Source: Enteropsectra breve (Eukaryota > Microsporidia). Taken from it: a stretch of 30,144 bases of DNA. A program made the translations under genes and the position numbers. The stretch lies in NCBI GenBank assembly GCA_024243835.1, contig JALPMN010000609.1, positions 2,487 through 32,630 on the forward strand. The letters run 5' to 3'. Positions within the stretch are counted from its first letter, which is position 1; every line of letters starts with the position of its first letter. Shown piece after piece: positions 24,568 to 30,144 of this stretch. The notes below the pieces were generated by a model that was given only the letters and a program-made list of their open reading frames with translations, made no database searches and was not told the origin of the DNA.

Positions 24568-25281
24568 TTATTGTATTTTTTGCAAGAATGCGTTGTATGA
24601 TGTTTCCATATCATGGCTCTTTGTTATTGCTGAACCAATCACTACATAGTCAGCATCTAAAGTTCTAGAAATATTTTCTAAATTAACTCCTCCATCAACA
24701 CCCACTTCTTTTCCAAGTTCTTTGGCCTGTTTAATTTTTTTGGTGCAACTTTCCTGCATCTTTTGACCACCTGCACCTGGCACAACGGTCATAATGAGAA
24801 GATAATCGGCATTGTTAATATCGTTTTCAATATCATTCTCTATTGTTATATTGGGTTGGTGCGTAAAGCATATTTGCTCTTCTGGATTTATAGCTCTGCC
24901 AACTTTAATATTGCATCCCTTCCATGTCTCCATAATAAAGTCTTTCACAGCTGTAAACTGCCTATGCACAGCCACCCTCTTGATACTCTTGATCCTGTGA
25001 ATATCTAGCCTTCTTAGAATCTCAACAGGGCTTTCAACCATAAGGTGTATTTCAAAATCAAATGTGAATCCTAAAATGGAATTGACAATAGCCGGCCCAA
25101 AGCTTATGTTTTCAGCAAACGAGGTATCAATGATATCCACATGGAGTTTTCTAATTCCTATGCTTTGCAGTTTCTCAAGATTAGCCTTAAGTTCTAAAAA
25201 ATCAAGATCCAGGATGCTTACAGAAATTTTACATTCAGACATTTCACTTGGAGTCTGCTTAGAATCACATTCATTAGGCAT
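24568..25281 (-). CDS. RPE1: ribulose-phosphate 3-epimerase
   Basis: This 237-residue TIM-barrel enzyme interconverts ribulose-5-phosphate and xylulose-5-phosphate in the non-oxidative pentose phosphate pathway. Motifs in order are ISVSILDLDFLEL (family 'SILSADF..L'), LHVDIIDTSFAENISFGP (family 'HVDVMDGHFVPNITIGP'; His47 and catalytic Asp49), EIHLMV (His79), MTVVPGAGGQKM (family 'MSVEPGFGGQ.F') and VGVDGGVNLENI (catalytic Asp197). The metal ligands and both catalytic aspartates are present, so activity is expected. Length is normal (about 220-240). A small acidic insert (IENDIENDINNADY) precedes the phosphate-binding part. The ATG at 25281 has CCC upstream (TTACGCCCTGC then ATG). A second ATG 13 codons in would also give a complete barrel. 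Confidence 0.92.
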   Translation of the reverse strand: MPNECDSKQTPSEMSECKISVSILDLDFLELKANLEKLQSIGIRKLHVDIIDTSFAENISFGPAIVNSILGFTFDFEIHLMVESPVEILRRLDIHRIKSIKRVAVHRQFTAVKDFIMETWKGCNIKVGRAINPEEQICFTHQPNITIENDIENDINNADYLLIMTVVPGAGGQKMQESCTKKIKQAKELGKEVGVDGGVNLENISRTLDADYVVIGSAITKSHDMETSYNAFLQKIQ

Positions 25282-25617
25282 GCAGGGCGTAATTTAATTG
25301 GAAAAATAAAATTATGTGAGTGTTGAGATCTCAGTTATAAAGCATTTATTTTGCAGATTCTTAACATATTAATATTCCCCGGATTTTTAGTGCTGTATTC
25401 TAAAGTATCGCTTTAGAGCTCGCACCGTTATACAGTGCAATAGTCTTTAATGAGAATTTTTTATAAAAATAAAATCTTGCAAAAGGGGGTTTCTCAAACA
25501 GCTTGGGGCTATATAAGGTATTTATGGTAGTAAAATCATCCATTTATATTATGTTATTGTAATTATGCACACCAAAAGACCTTTCTTTTCCGATTAAATA
25601 AAACAGTTTAATTTAAC
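25282..25617. other. intergenic spacer, nothing recognised
   Basis: This AT-rich sequence lies between the RPE1 start and the CEF1-like stop, both on the minus strand. A TATATAAGG stretch lies near 25511 on the plus strand but serves no plus-strand gene here. Confidence 0.5.
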
Positions 25618-26037
25618 TTACTTTTTAATGTTTTTCCGAGTCTTTTTGTTTAGAAGCCGTGCATTAGCAAATTCCGCCAGATACTTATCGGTGATGTCTA
25701 CCTCACTTTCCAGCTTCATTTCATTTTCAATGCTGATTTCATGGCCCAAAGCAAGAACCTCCAGCCGCTTGCAGCACTGCATCACTGGCTTTTTCATTAT
25801 TAGACTAATTGTTTGATACTGGGCGGGGAACAGTCTGTAGAGCTGCACCAGCCTCAAATCATCAGCTTCACTCCAGTCTTCTGGCAGATTGTAGAATCTT
25901 AGCCTGCACTCCTCAGGAGAACGGCTCAAAAGTGTTGCAACTTTGTTCCACCTGAATATTCCGTACTTTCCAACGGCCTTCTTAAGAATGTCGATTTCTG
26001 TTGCTGACCACGGGCCACTTCTCTTTACAGTGCTCAT
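25618..26037 (-). CDS. CEF1: minimal CDC5/CEF1 splicing factor (two Myb repeats)
   Basis: This 139-residue protein consists of two Myb/SANT repeats plus a short tail. Repeat 1 reads GPWSATEIDILKKAVGKYGIFRWNKVATLLSRSPEECRLRFYN, matching CDC5L '[30 protein letters not shown]...QCKARWYE'. Repeat 2 reads DWSEADDLRLVQLYRLFPAQYQTISLIM, matching '[28 protein letters not shown]'. The tail YLAEFANARLLNKKTRKNIKK corresponds to the '[20 protein letters not shown]' block of CDC5L. That block is what separates CDC5/CEF1 from ordinary Myb factors. CEF1 is a core of the Prp19-associated complex that activates the spliceosome. Human CDC5L has about 800 residues, so this copy has lost everything after the tail block. 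The ATG at 26037 has no CCC motif. Confidence 0.8.
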   Translation of the reverse strand: MSTVKRSGPWSATEIDILKKAVGKYGIFRWNKVATLLSRSPEECRLRFYNLPEDWSEADDLRLVQLYRLFPAQYQTISLIMKKPVMQCCKRLEVLALGHEISIENEMKLESEVDITDKYLAEFANARLLNKKTRKNIKK

Positions 26038-26230
26038 TTTTATGTTTAAATATTCTTTTGATTTTATTTGTTTACTATATTTTCAATAAATAAGCTACTA
26101 AAAATAAATAAGAAATCTCATCTTACTTAATTTACAGACCTCTTATCATGCCTTAAATTTAAGCTTCTTTTTTAAGTTTCATTACCTTGTCTAAAATTTT
26201 ATAAAAATTTTAATATTAAACCTCAACTGA

Positions 26231-26830
26231 ATGCGTTTTATTGCCAGAATGATGTGCTTTCTTGCCAGCACACAGGGCACCACAACACTGCAGCGAAAAA
26301 TCAAAGCTTTCGGACAGCAGAATCTTGCAAGCAAACCGCATAGGGTAGTTGATAAATCAAATCACGCGTCCAGTGGCGAAGGAAGACTGTGCCGATCTCA
26401 AATAGACGATATTTATCTTGAACTTCAGTTTAGGAATAAGAATATAGCTATGAACATTTTTGAACGAGTTTTAAATGAGTTAAACTTTCTTTCTCTGAAA
26501 TTTGAAAGATGCAGGTTTGGCCGAGCCTTGAAAAAATACTCTGAAAAAGATGATGTGGACGCACAGCTTCTAATGCTTAAAAATCTGAGAAGAGCCCTAT
26601 ATAGAAAAGAGCATATAGAAATACTTTTTATGATAGCAGCCTCTTCTACTCTGCACCAAATCACAAAGAGGATAATTTCACAGTCTTTATCCGCAACAGT
26701 CCTGGATAACAGATGCTCATTTGATAACTACAAGGCAAGCATCGGGAATGAATATCTCAATGTATTTGACTTAAAGAGCAACATATATGTTTTCAAATGT
26801 TTAGATGGCACTAAAGTCAGTGGGTTTTAA
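26231..26830 (+). CDS. candidate secreted protein, likely truncated by a frameshift
   Basis: The 199-residue frame begins with a short hydrophobic leader (MRFIARMMCFLASTQG) that may be a weak signal peptide. A basic stretch follows. A folded part begins at about residue 57 (DIYLELQF, a helix NIFERVLNELNFLSLKFERCRF, then EHIEILFMIAAS and later a Cys-containing segment). This strand-helix-strand order recalls the two secreted pseudoprotease candidates at 9060-11266, but identity is low. The frame stops at 26828-26830. The -1 frame is open from 26815 to a stop at 26938-26940 and encodes a plausible helical continuation (NEQKYFRYIKEAIEKLYDN). One missing T in the GGGTTTT run at 26822-26828 would account for this. 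It is therefore a frameshifted gene, an assembly error, or a true shorter protein. Confidence 0.5.
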   Translation: MRFIARMMCFLASTQGTTTLQRKIKAFGQQNLASKPHRVVDKSNHASSGEGRLCRSQIDDIYLELQFRNKNIAMNIFERVLNELNFLSLKFERCRFGRALKKYSEKDDVDAQLLMLKNLRRALYRKEHIEILFMIAASSTLHQITKRIISQSLSATVLDNRCSFDNYKASIGNEYLNVFDLKSNIYVFKCLDGTKVSGF

Positions 26831-26940
26831 ACTCTAACGAACAGAAGTACTTTAGATACATAAAGGAGGCCATAGAGAAGCTATACGATAACATAAAAGA
26901 AGATTTAGTGAATACAACAGCTGATATCAGTTTAATTTAA
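26815..26940 (+). pseudogene. possible detached 3' end of the preceding gene
   Basis: This open stretch is in the frame -1 to the gene ending at 26830. It has no ATG of its own at the start, and its codons give a charged helix (YIKEAIEKLYDNIKEDLV) before TAA. Composition resembles coding sequence rather than spacer. It is most simply the original C-terminus of the upstream gene. Confidence 0.45.
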
Positions 26941-27036
26941 TAATTAAAGCATTTCTTTTTTAATTAAAGTATCTCAAGCTAAATATACTTTGTAAATGAG
27001 AATAAATATTCAGTTTAATATCTCACGCACTTTTAT

Positions 27037-28647
27037 TTACTTAGATTTGCTCGCCTTCTTTTTGCCCTTCGCCTTCAGTTCCTTTATAAACATCTCTGGC
27101 GTTATTATTCTTTCGGATCCGAAGAGCAGCTCCACCCCAAACTCTTCGCTCAGGCTGTATGCCAGCCGGCACTCTTCGTACGTCATTCCTCCCTTGAAAT
27201 ACACCACAATAATCTGCTTGACTGTTTTTTTAGTTTCAGAAATCATAAATGATTTTCTCAGCGATATGTTCTGCTCTGGCCGTTTCCCAATATGCTTAAA
27301 AATAGGCTTTTCCTTTATGAACCCGCCTATCAGGTCTTTGGCTATAGGCTCATACCTGCTGATATCAAAGCGATACTCTCCCTTCTTCTTCCGTTCTATC
27401 GACTGGCTCAGATCTAGCTGTACATTGACATCCCCGCTGTCAAATCCGAAATTCTCCAGCATTTCAACTTCTGTCTGTGTAAAGGCCAGGCCTTTGGCCT
27501 TGACAAGATAAAGCAGCCTTGTTCTGTCCTCTCGTGCGTATTTTGTTGATCTCAGGCTTTCAAAAAAATAATCCAGGCCTCTTTGGGCCTTTTTGCCTTT
27601 TTTGTCGTATCCCGTCACCAGAACTTGCTCCGCCTCAATCAGCTCCTGCAGAAGCTCGACCCTCTTAAAGCACTCATCCAGATATATCGAGTACTTCTCT
27701 ATGGCCGCCTTGATTTCCATGTTCTTCGGAGCATCCATCACCATCTTTCCCAGCTCAACTGTATCGATCTTCTTTCCCTCCAGTTTTTGTGTCTCCTGCT
27801 GTATTTTGCTCAGATTGAACTGCAGCACCCCAGATATATCGGCTATGTGTTTGTATCTCACATCTTTCCAGAGAATATCCTCTTTTACTTTTTCTTTGAT
27901 TTCCATCAGCGCAGATTTAAAAGAAAACCAGTGGAGCAGCGGAGTAAAAAGATCGCAGTGCCTGTCGATAAGCAGCAGGGAGGCATTTAAACCGCCTTTA
28001 TTGTTCGCATTTGCACTGTTCGCATTTGCACTGTTCGCATTTGCACTGTTCACATTCCCAGGATTTGCATTATTGGCGTTATCAGTCCTAGTATTATTAG
28101 CAACAGAAGTGGAAGATCTGGAGTTGTTGCCATTAATATCAGGTTTAGAAACACTTAAATCTTTGTTTGAATATAAGTATTTTGCCAGGCTTTCAAGACA
28201 GGGCATGTAGTTTACATCGATATTCGCATCTAAAATGTTCATCAAATAGTTGATTTGTTCAGGCTCGCAGAAGAATATTCTTTTTTCTTCACAGCGCACA
28301 TTTAGTCCCACTCTTTTTACTCGTATCATCTTGTCCAAATCCTGCGGCTCAGTAATGCTGCAAACATAGGTATCTGCATACTTCTTTGCCTTTACCTCGG
28401 CATTTATCAGCTTGGAAACCTCAGAAGTGCAGTCTACAAAGTATATAACTGGAAAGTCGAAGCTTTCGCGCTCTTCTGCAATATGATCAGCACTCATGAT
28501 GTTGTATGAGAGGAAGTCGGTGCGGTTGAAGAGCGGCTCAATGATCTGTGCTGCTGGCGTGTCGTACACCAGCACCGCCCATCCCGAGGGAAAGAGAGAA
28601 AGCACTTCCTCTACGATTTTAGTTTTCACCGCCTTCTGGAGATCCAT
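27037..28647 (-). CDS. SEC1: Sec1/Munc18-family vesicle fusion protein
   Basis: The protein has 536 residues. Sec1/Munc18 proteins clasp SNARE bundles and are needed for membrane fusion. Landmarks are VLVYDTPAAQIIEPL and SYNIMSADHIAEERESFDFPVIYFVDCTSE in domain 1; SLLLIDRHCDLFTPLLHWFSFKSAL, the family's 'LDR..D..TPLLHE.TYQ.M'; DVRYKHIADIS ('LR..HIA.V'); and IIVVYFKGGMTYEECRLAYSLSE near the C-terminus ('VF..GG.T..E.R.AYE'). A low-complexity Asn/Ser/Ala insert (nt about 28000-28165) sits just before the LLLIDRHCDLF motif and includes a perfect 15-bp triplet repeat. Length is below the usual 590-720. The closeness of the 'HIADIS' and 'GGMTYEE' blocks favours Sec1 (plasma membrane) over Sly1, Vps45 or Vps33, but paralogue choice is uncertain. 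The ATG at 28647 matches the family start; the upstream sequence has CCGCCG instead of CCC. Confidence 0.85.
   Translation of the reverse strand: MDLQKAVKTKIVEEVLSLFPSGWAVLVYDTPAAQIIEPLFNRTDFLSYNIMSADHIAEERESFDFPVIYFVDCTSEVSKLINAEVKAKKYADTYVCSITEPQDLDKMIRVKRVGLNVRCEEKRIFFCEPEQINYLMNILDANIDVNYMPCLESLAKYLYSNKDLSVSKPDINGNNSRSSTSVANNTRTDNANNANPGNVNSANANSANANSANANNKGGLNASLLLIDRHCDLFTPLLHWFSFKSALMEIKEKVKEDILWKDVRYKHIADISGVLQFNLSKIQQETQKLEGKKIDTVELGKMVMDAPKNMEIKAAIEKYSIYLDECFKRVELLQELIEAEQVLVTGYDKKGKKAQRGLDYFFESLRSTKYAREDRTRLLYLVKAKGLAFTQTEVEMLENFGFDSGDVNVQLDLSQSIERKKKGEYRFDISRYEPIAKDLIGGFIKEKPIFKHIGKRPEQNISLRKSFMISETKKTVKQIIVVYFKGGMTYEECRLAYSLSEEFGVELLFGSERIITPEMFIKELKAKGKKKASKSK
28006..28050 (-). 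repeat. 15-bp coding minisatellite, three perfect copies
   Basis: CGCATTTGCACTGTT occurs three times without change (28006, 28021, 28036). On the minus strand it encodes repeated NSANA in the Sec1-family insert. The unit is five codons, so length change would keep the frame. Confidence 0.92.
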
Positions 28648-29136
28648 TTGCGGCGGAATGTTTCTTTTCGAAAAAAATGGTTTTGTTTATAACCTCACGC
28701 AAGAATTCTAGCAATAAGAAAGCCATTCATTGATGAAACTTTCAATGCCTTAGCTTAATACTGAACTTTTTATAAGAGCTTTTAAAATGCTTTGAAAGCT
28801 GTACCCTACTCTCAAAATACAAGTGTTTAAGAGTATGATGCGCTAATGAACAATCCTATTAATTTTTAGCGACATCTTTCTAAAGATTATAGATAGGCAT
28901 AGTAATGCTGTGGATTGAAAGCTACTTTTATTACGCTTTCAAATGAAAGAGTTATTGAAATTAAAATACTCCATAAATTTTAAACTTTAAATGCGTAAGC
29001 TGAGAAAAATAGACAGTTAACACAACAGAAATCAAATAGTGTCCAATCACGTAAAAGCAAACAAGAAAAGGATTATATTTATGTTATGCAGTTAACTGGT
29101 CTTATAAGCAACACGAGAATACGTTAGCGTTTACTT
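28648..29136. other. intergenic spacer, nothing recognised
   Basis: This AT-rich sequence lies between the Sec1-family gene start and the tRNA 3' end, both on the minus strand. No repeat, small gene or further RNA was supported. Confidence 0.5.
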
Positions 29137-29141
29137 AAAAA
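29137..29141 (-). terminator. RNA polymerase III terminator of tRNA-Arg
   Basis: A run of five T on the minus strand lies five bases past the tRNA 3' end, the usual stop signal for RNA polymerase III. Confidence 0.7.
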
Positions 29142-29146
29142 TATAA

Positions 29147-29219
29147 CTCTCTCGGCGGGACTCGAACCCGCAATCTTCTGATTAGAAGTCAGACGCGTTA
29201 ACCATTATGCCACGAGAGA
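29147..29219 (-). tRNA. tRNA-Arg(UCU)
   Basis: The minus strand folds as a complete cloverleaf. The acceptor stem is TCTCTCG paired with CGAGAGA, with discriminator G. The D arm is GCATAATGGTTAACGC. The anticodon stem-loop is TCTGA-CTTCTAA-TCAGA, giving anticodon TCT (reads AGA). The variable loop is AGATT. The T arm is GCGGG-TTCGAGT-CCCGC, containing the B box GGTTCGAGTCC. There is no intron. CCA is not encoded, as is normal for eukaryotic nuclear tRNA genes. Overall it closely resembles yeast tRNA-Arg(UCU). Confidence 0.97.
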
Positions 29220-29781
29220 TAAAATTAAATGAAACATAAATGGTATATTGCTTATCAGACATTTCATTCTTATGCTTCAAATTGCTGATAAATAATCATG
29301 ATACGGATCAGTACTTTTACAGGCATACTCATGTGATGAATAACCATCTAAAAACACTTATACCAGTTTTTAAGTTGTAAATTACATATTACTGCCTGCT
29401 AAATAAGACTAGGCCCTTACTTATCCTGCATTTTTATATTTAACAGAATTTAAAAGAACATTTTCTCCAAGGTATTTTTAATCCTGGTTCAGTAATATGC
29501 ACTATAAAACACAACACCATTAGCTTCCGTAATAGTTTACATGCCATAAATGCATTTAAGAAATAAAGGACTAATATTTATAAAGAAAATTTCAGTGATA
29601 TGTTTTTAAGCAAAGAAACTCTCTTATATATTTCAAATACTAATCTTCTGCTACTCATAGGTCTTCAGATCCATTAAATTTACGTTCTCTCTTGTTGATC
29701 TCCTCCTGCTCAATAAATTTTTTTGTTTATATAAAAATTTTCACTATATAAAGAAAAAATGTATTTAAGAAACACCCCAAA
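29220..29781. other. divergent intergenic region, upstream of tRNA-Arg and TOA2
   Basis: This AT-rich region separates the tRNA 5' end (-) and the TFIIA gene (+). Besides the TATA-like site at 29745, nothing could be supported. Confidence 0.5.
29745..29753 (+). promoter_or_regulatory. TATA-like element upstream of TOA2
   Basis: TATATAAAG lies about 30 bases before the TOA2 ATG. With the very short 5' leaders usual in microsporidia this is a sensible TATA-box position, but AT-rich spacers contain many similar strings. Confidence 0.35.
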
Positions 29782-30129
29782 ATGTACGAGTTTTACAGAA
29801 CAAGCTTGATCGGAAGATCACTGCTCGAGACCATAGATTCAAAGCTTAAGAACAACTCCATGACTCTGCCGCAGGCCCAGTATATTCTGCGTGTATTCGA
29901 TGATGCAATTCCGAAGGTATTTGAGTCTTCAGTTATAAATAATCTGAGCTTTAAGGGAAGCATCCTGAGCTACAACTATGTGGATGGTGTGTGGAAGTTT
30001 GTCACGAAAGATTTTGTGATGAGCATCAACAACAAGTTTTATAGAACGGAATTTATGAAGATAGTGGCATGCGATGCTGATACAAGCATGGAGAGCACCA
30101 GAAAGAGGAAGAGAAAGCATATTAATTAA
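29782..30129 (+). CDS. TOA2: TFIIA small (gamma) subunit
   Basis: This 115-residue protein is the small subunit of general transcription factor TFIIA, which stabilises TBP on the TATA box. It starts MYEFYRTSLIGRSLLETIDSK (family 'Y.LYR.T.LG..L...LD.'). It continues through the four-helix part LPQAQYILRVFDDAIPKV (family 'A...L..FDKAI'). The beta-barrel part has NLSFKGSILSYNYVDGVWKFVTKDF (family 'F.G.L..Y...D.VWTF...D') and ends with KIVACDAD (family 'KIVACD'). Length is normal (about 110-122). A short basic tail (RKRKRKHIN) follows. The ATG has CCCC a few bases upstream (ACACCCCAAA then ATG). The gene is complete and ends 15 bases before the window edge. Confidence 0.96.
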   Translation: MYEFYRTSLIGRSLLETIDSKLKNNSMTLPQAQYILRVFDDAIPKVFESSVINNLSFKGSILSYNYVDGVWKFVTKDFVMSINNKFYRTEFMKIVACDADTSMESTRKRKRKHIN

Positions 30130-30144
30130 ATGTAAAAAGTATTG

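Noticed and set aside
27583..28210. Long plus-strand open frames opposite the Sec1-family gene
   Set aside because: They are antisense shadows of a well-conserved gene and show no independent motif.

Overview
The window reads as nuclear chromosomal DNA of a microsporidian (reduced, fungus-related intracellular parasite). The reasons are: about twenty intron-free genes, most encoding strongly shortened versions of fungal or eukaryotic nuclear and cytosolic proteins; very AT-rich spacers between visibly more GC-rich coding stretches; no operon-like overlaps; and a C-triplet (CCC, once GGG) a few bases upstream of more than half of the start codons, a known signature of microsporidian genes. No rRNA, transposase, viral gene or CRISPR array was seen. 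The species cannot be named from this window. The spacers (often 300-1000 bp) are longer than in the most compact microsporidian genomes.

Layout. 1-1076: gene-free, with two clear inverted repeats. 1077-6064: a NAP/SET histone chaperone (+), a nucleostemin/GNL3-like protein with a decayed GTPase core (-), and a large unknown helical protein with a PHD-like zinc cluster (-). 6557-8533: lipin-type phosphatidate phosphatase (+). 9060-11266: two convergent genes for secreted proteins that I read as degenerate reprolysin (M12B/ADAM)-like pseudoproteases. 11817-14670: RanBP1 (+), proteasome beta-3 (-), a compact PIG-U-like GPI transamidase subunit (-). 15164-17340: a small acidic Ser-rich protein (+) and RTF1 of the PAF1 complex (-), separated by a kilobase with hairpins. 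17871-20928: MKT1 (-) and decapping enzyme DCP2 (+), divergent across a tandem-repeat spacer. 21067-24427: a membrane J-protein lacking HPD (-), an AT-hook protein (+) preceded by two tandem arrays, and a glutathione peroxidase (+). 24568-28647: ribulose-phosphate 3-epimerase (-), a minimal CDC5/CEF1 (-), a third candidate secreted protein apparently broken by a frameshift (+), and a Sec1-family vesicle fusion protein (-). 29137-30129: tRNA-Arg(UCU) (-) and the TFIIA small subunit TOA2 (+).

Functionally most genes are housekeeping: chromatin and transcription (NAP, RTF1, TFIIA, AT-hook), mRNA processing and fate (CEF1, MKT1, DCP2), nuclear transport, ribosome biogenesis, proteolysis, lipid and GPI synthesis, secretion and redox. 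The accessory element is the set of secreted, catalytically dead metzincin-like proteins. All family assignments come from reading motifs by eye, without database searches.
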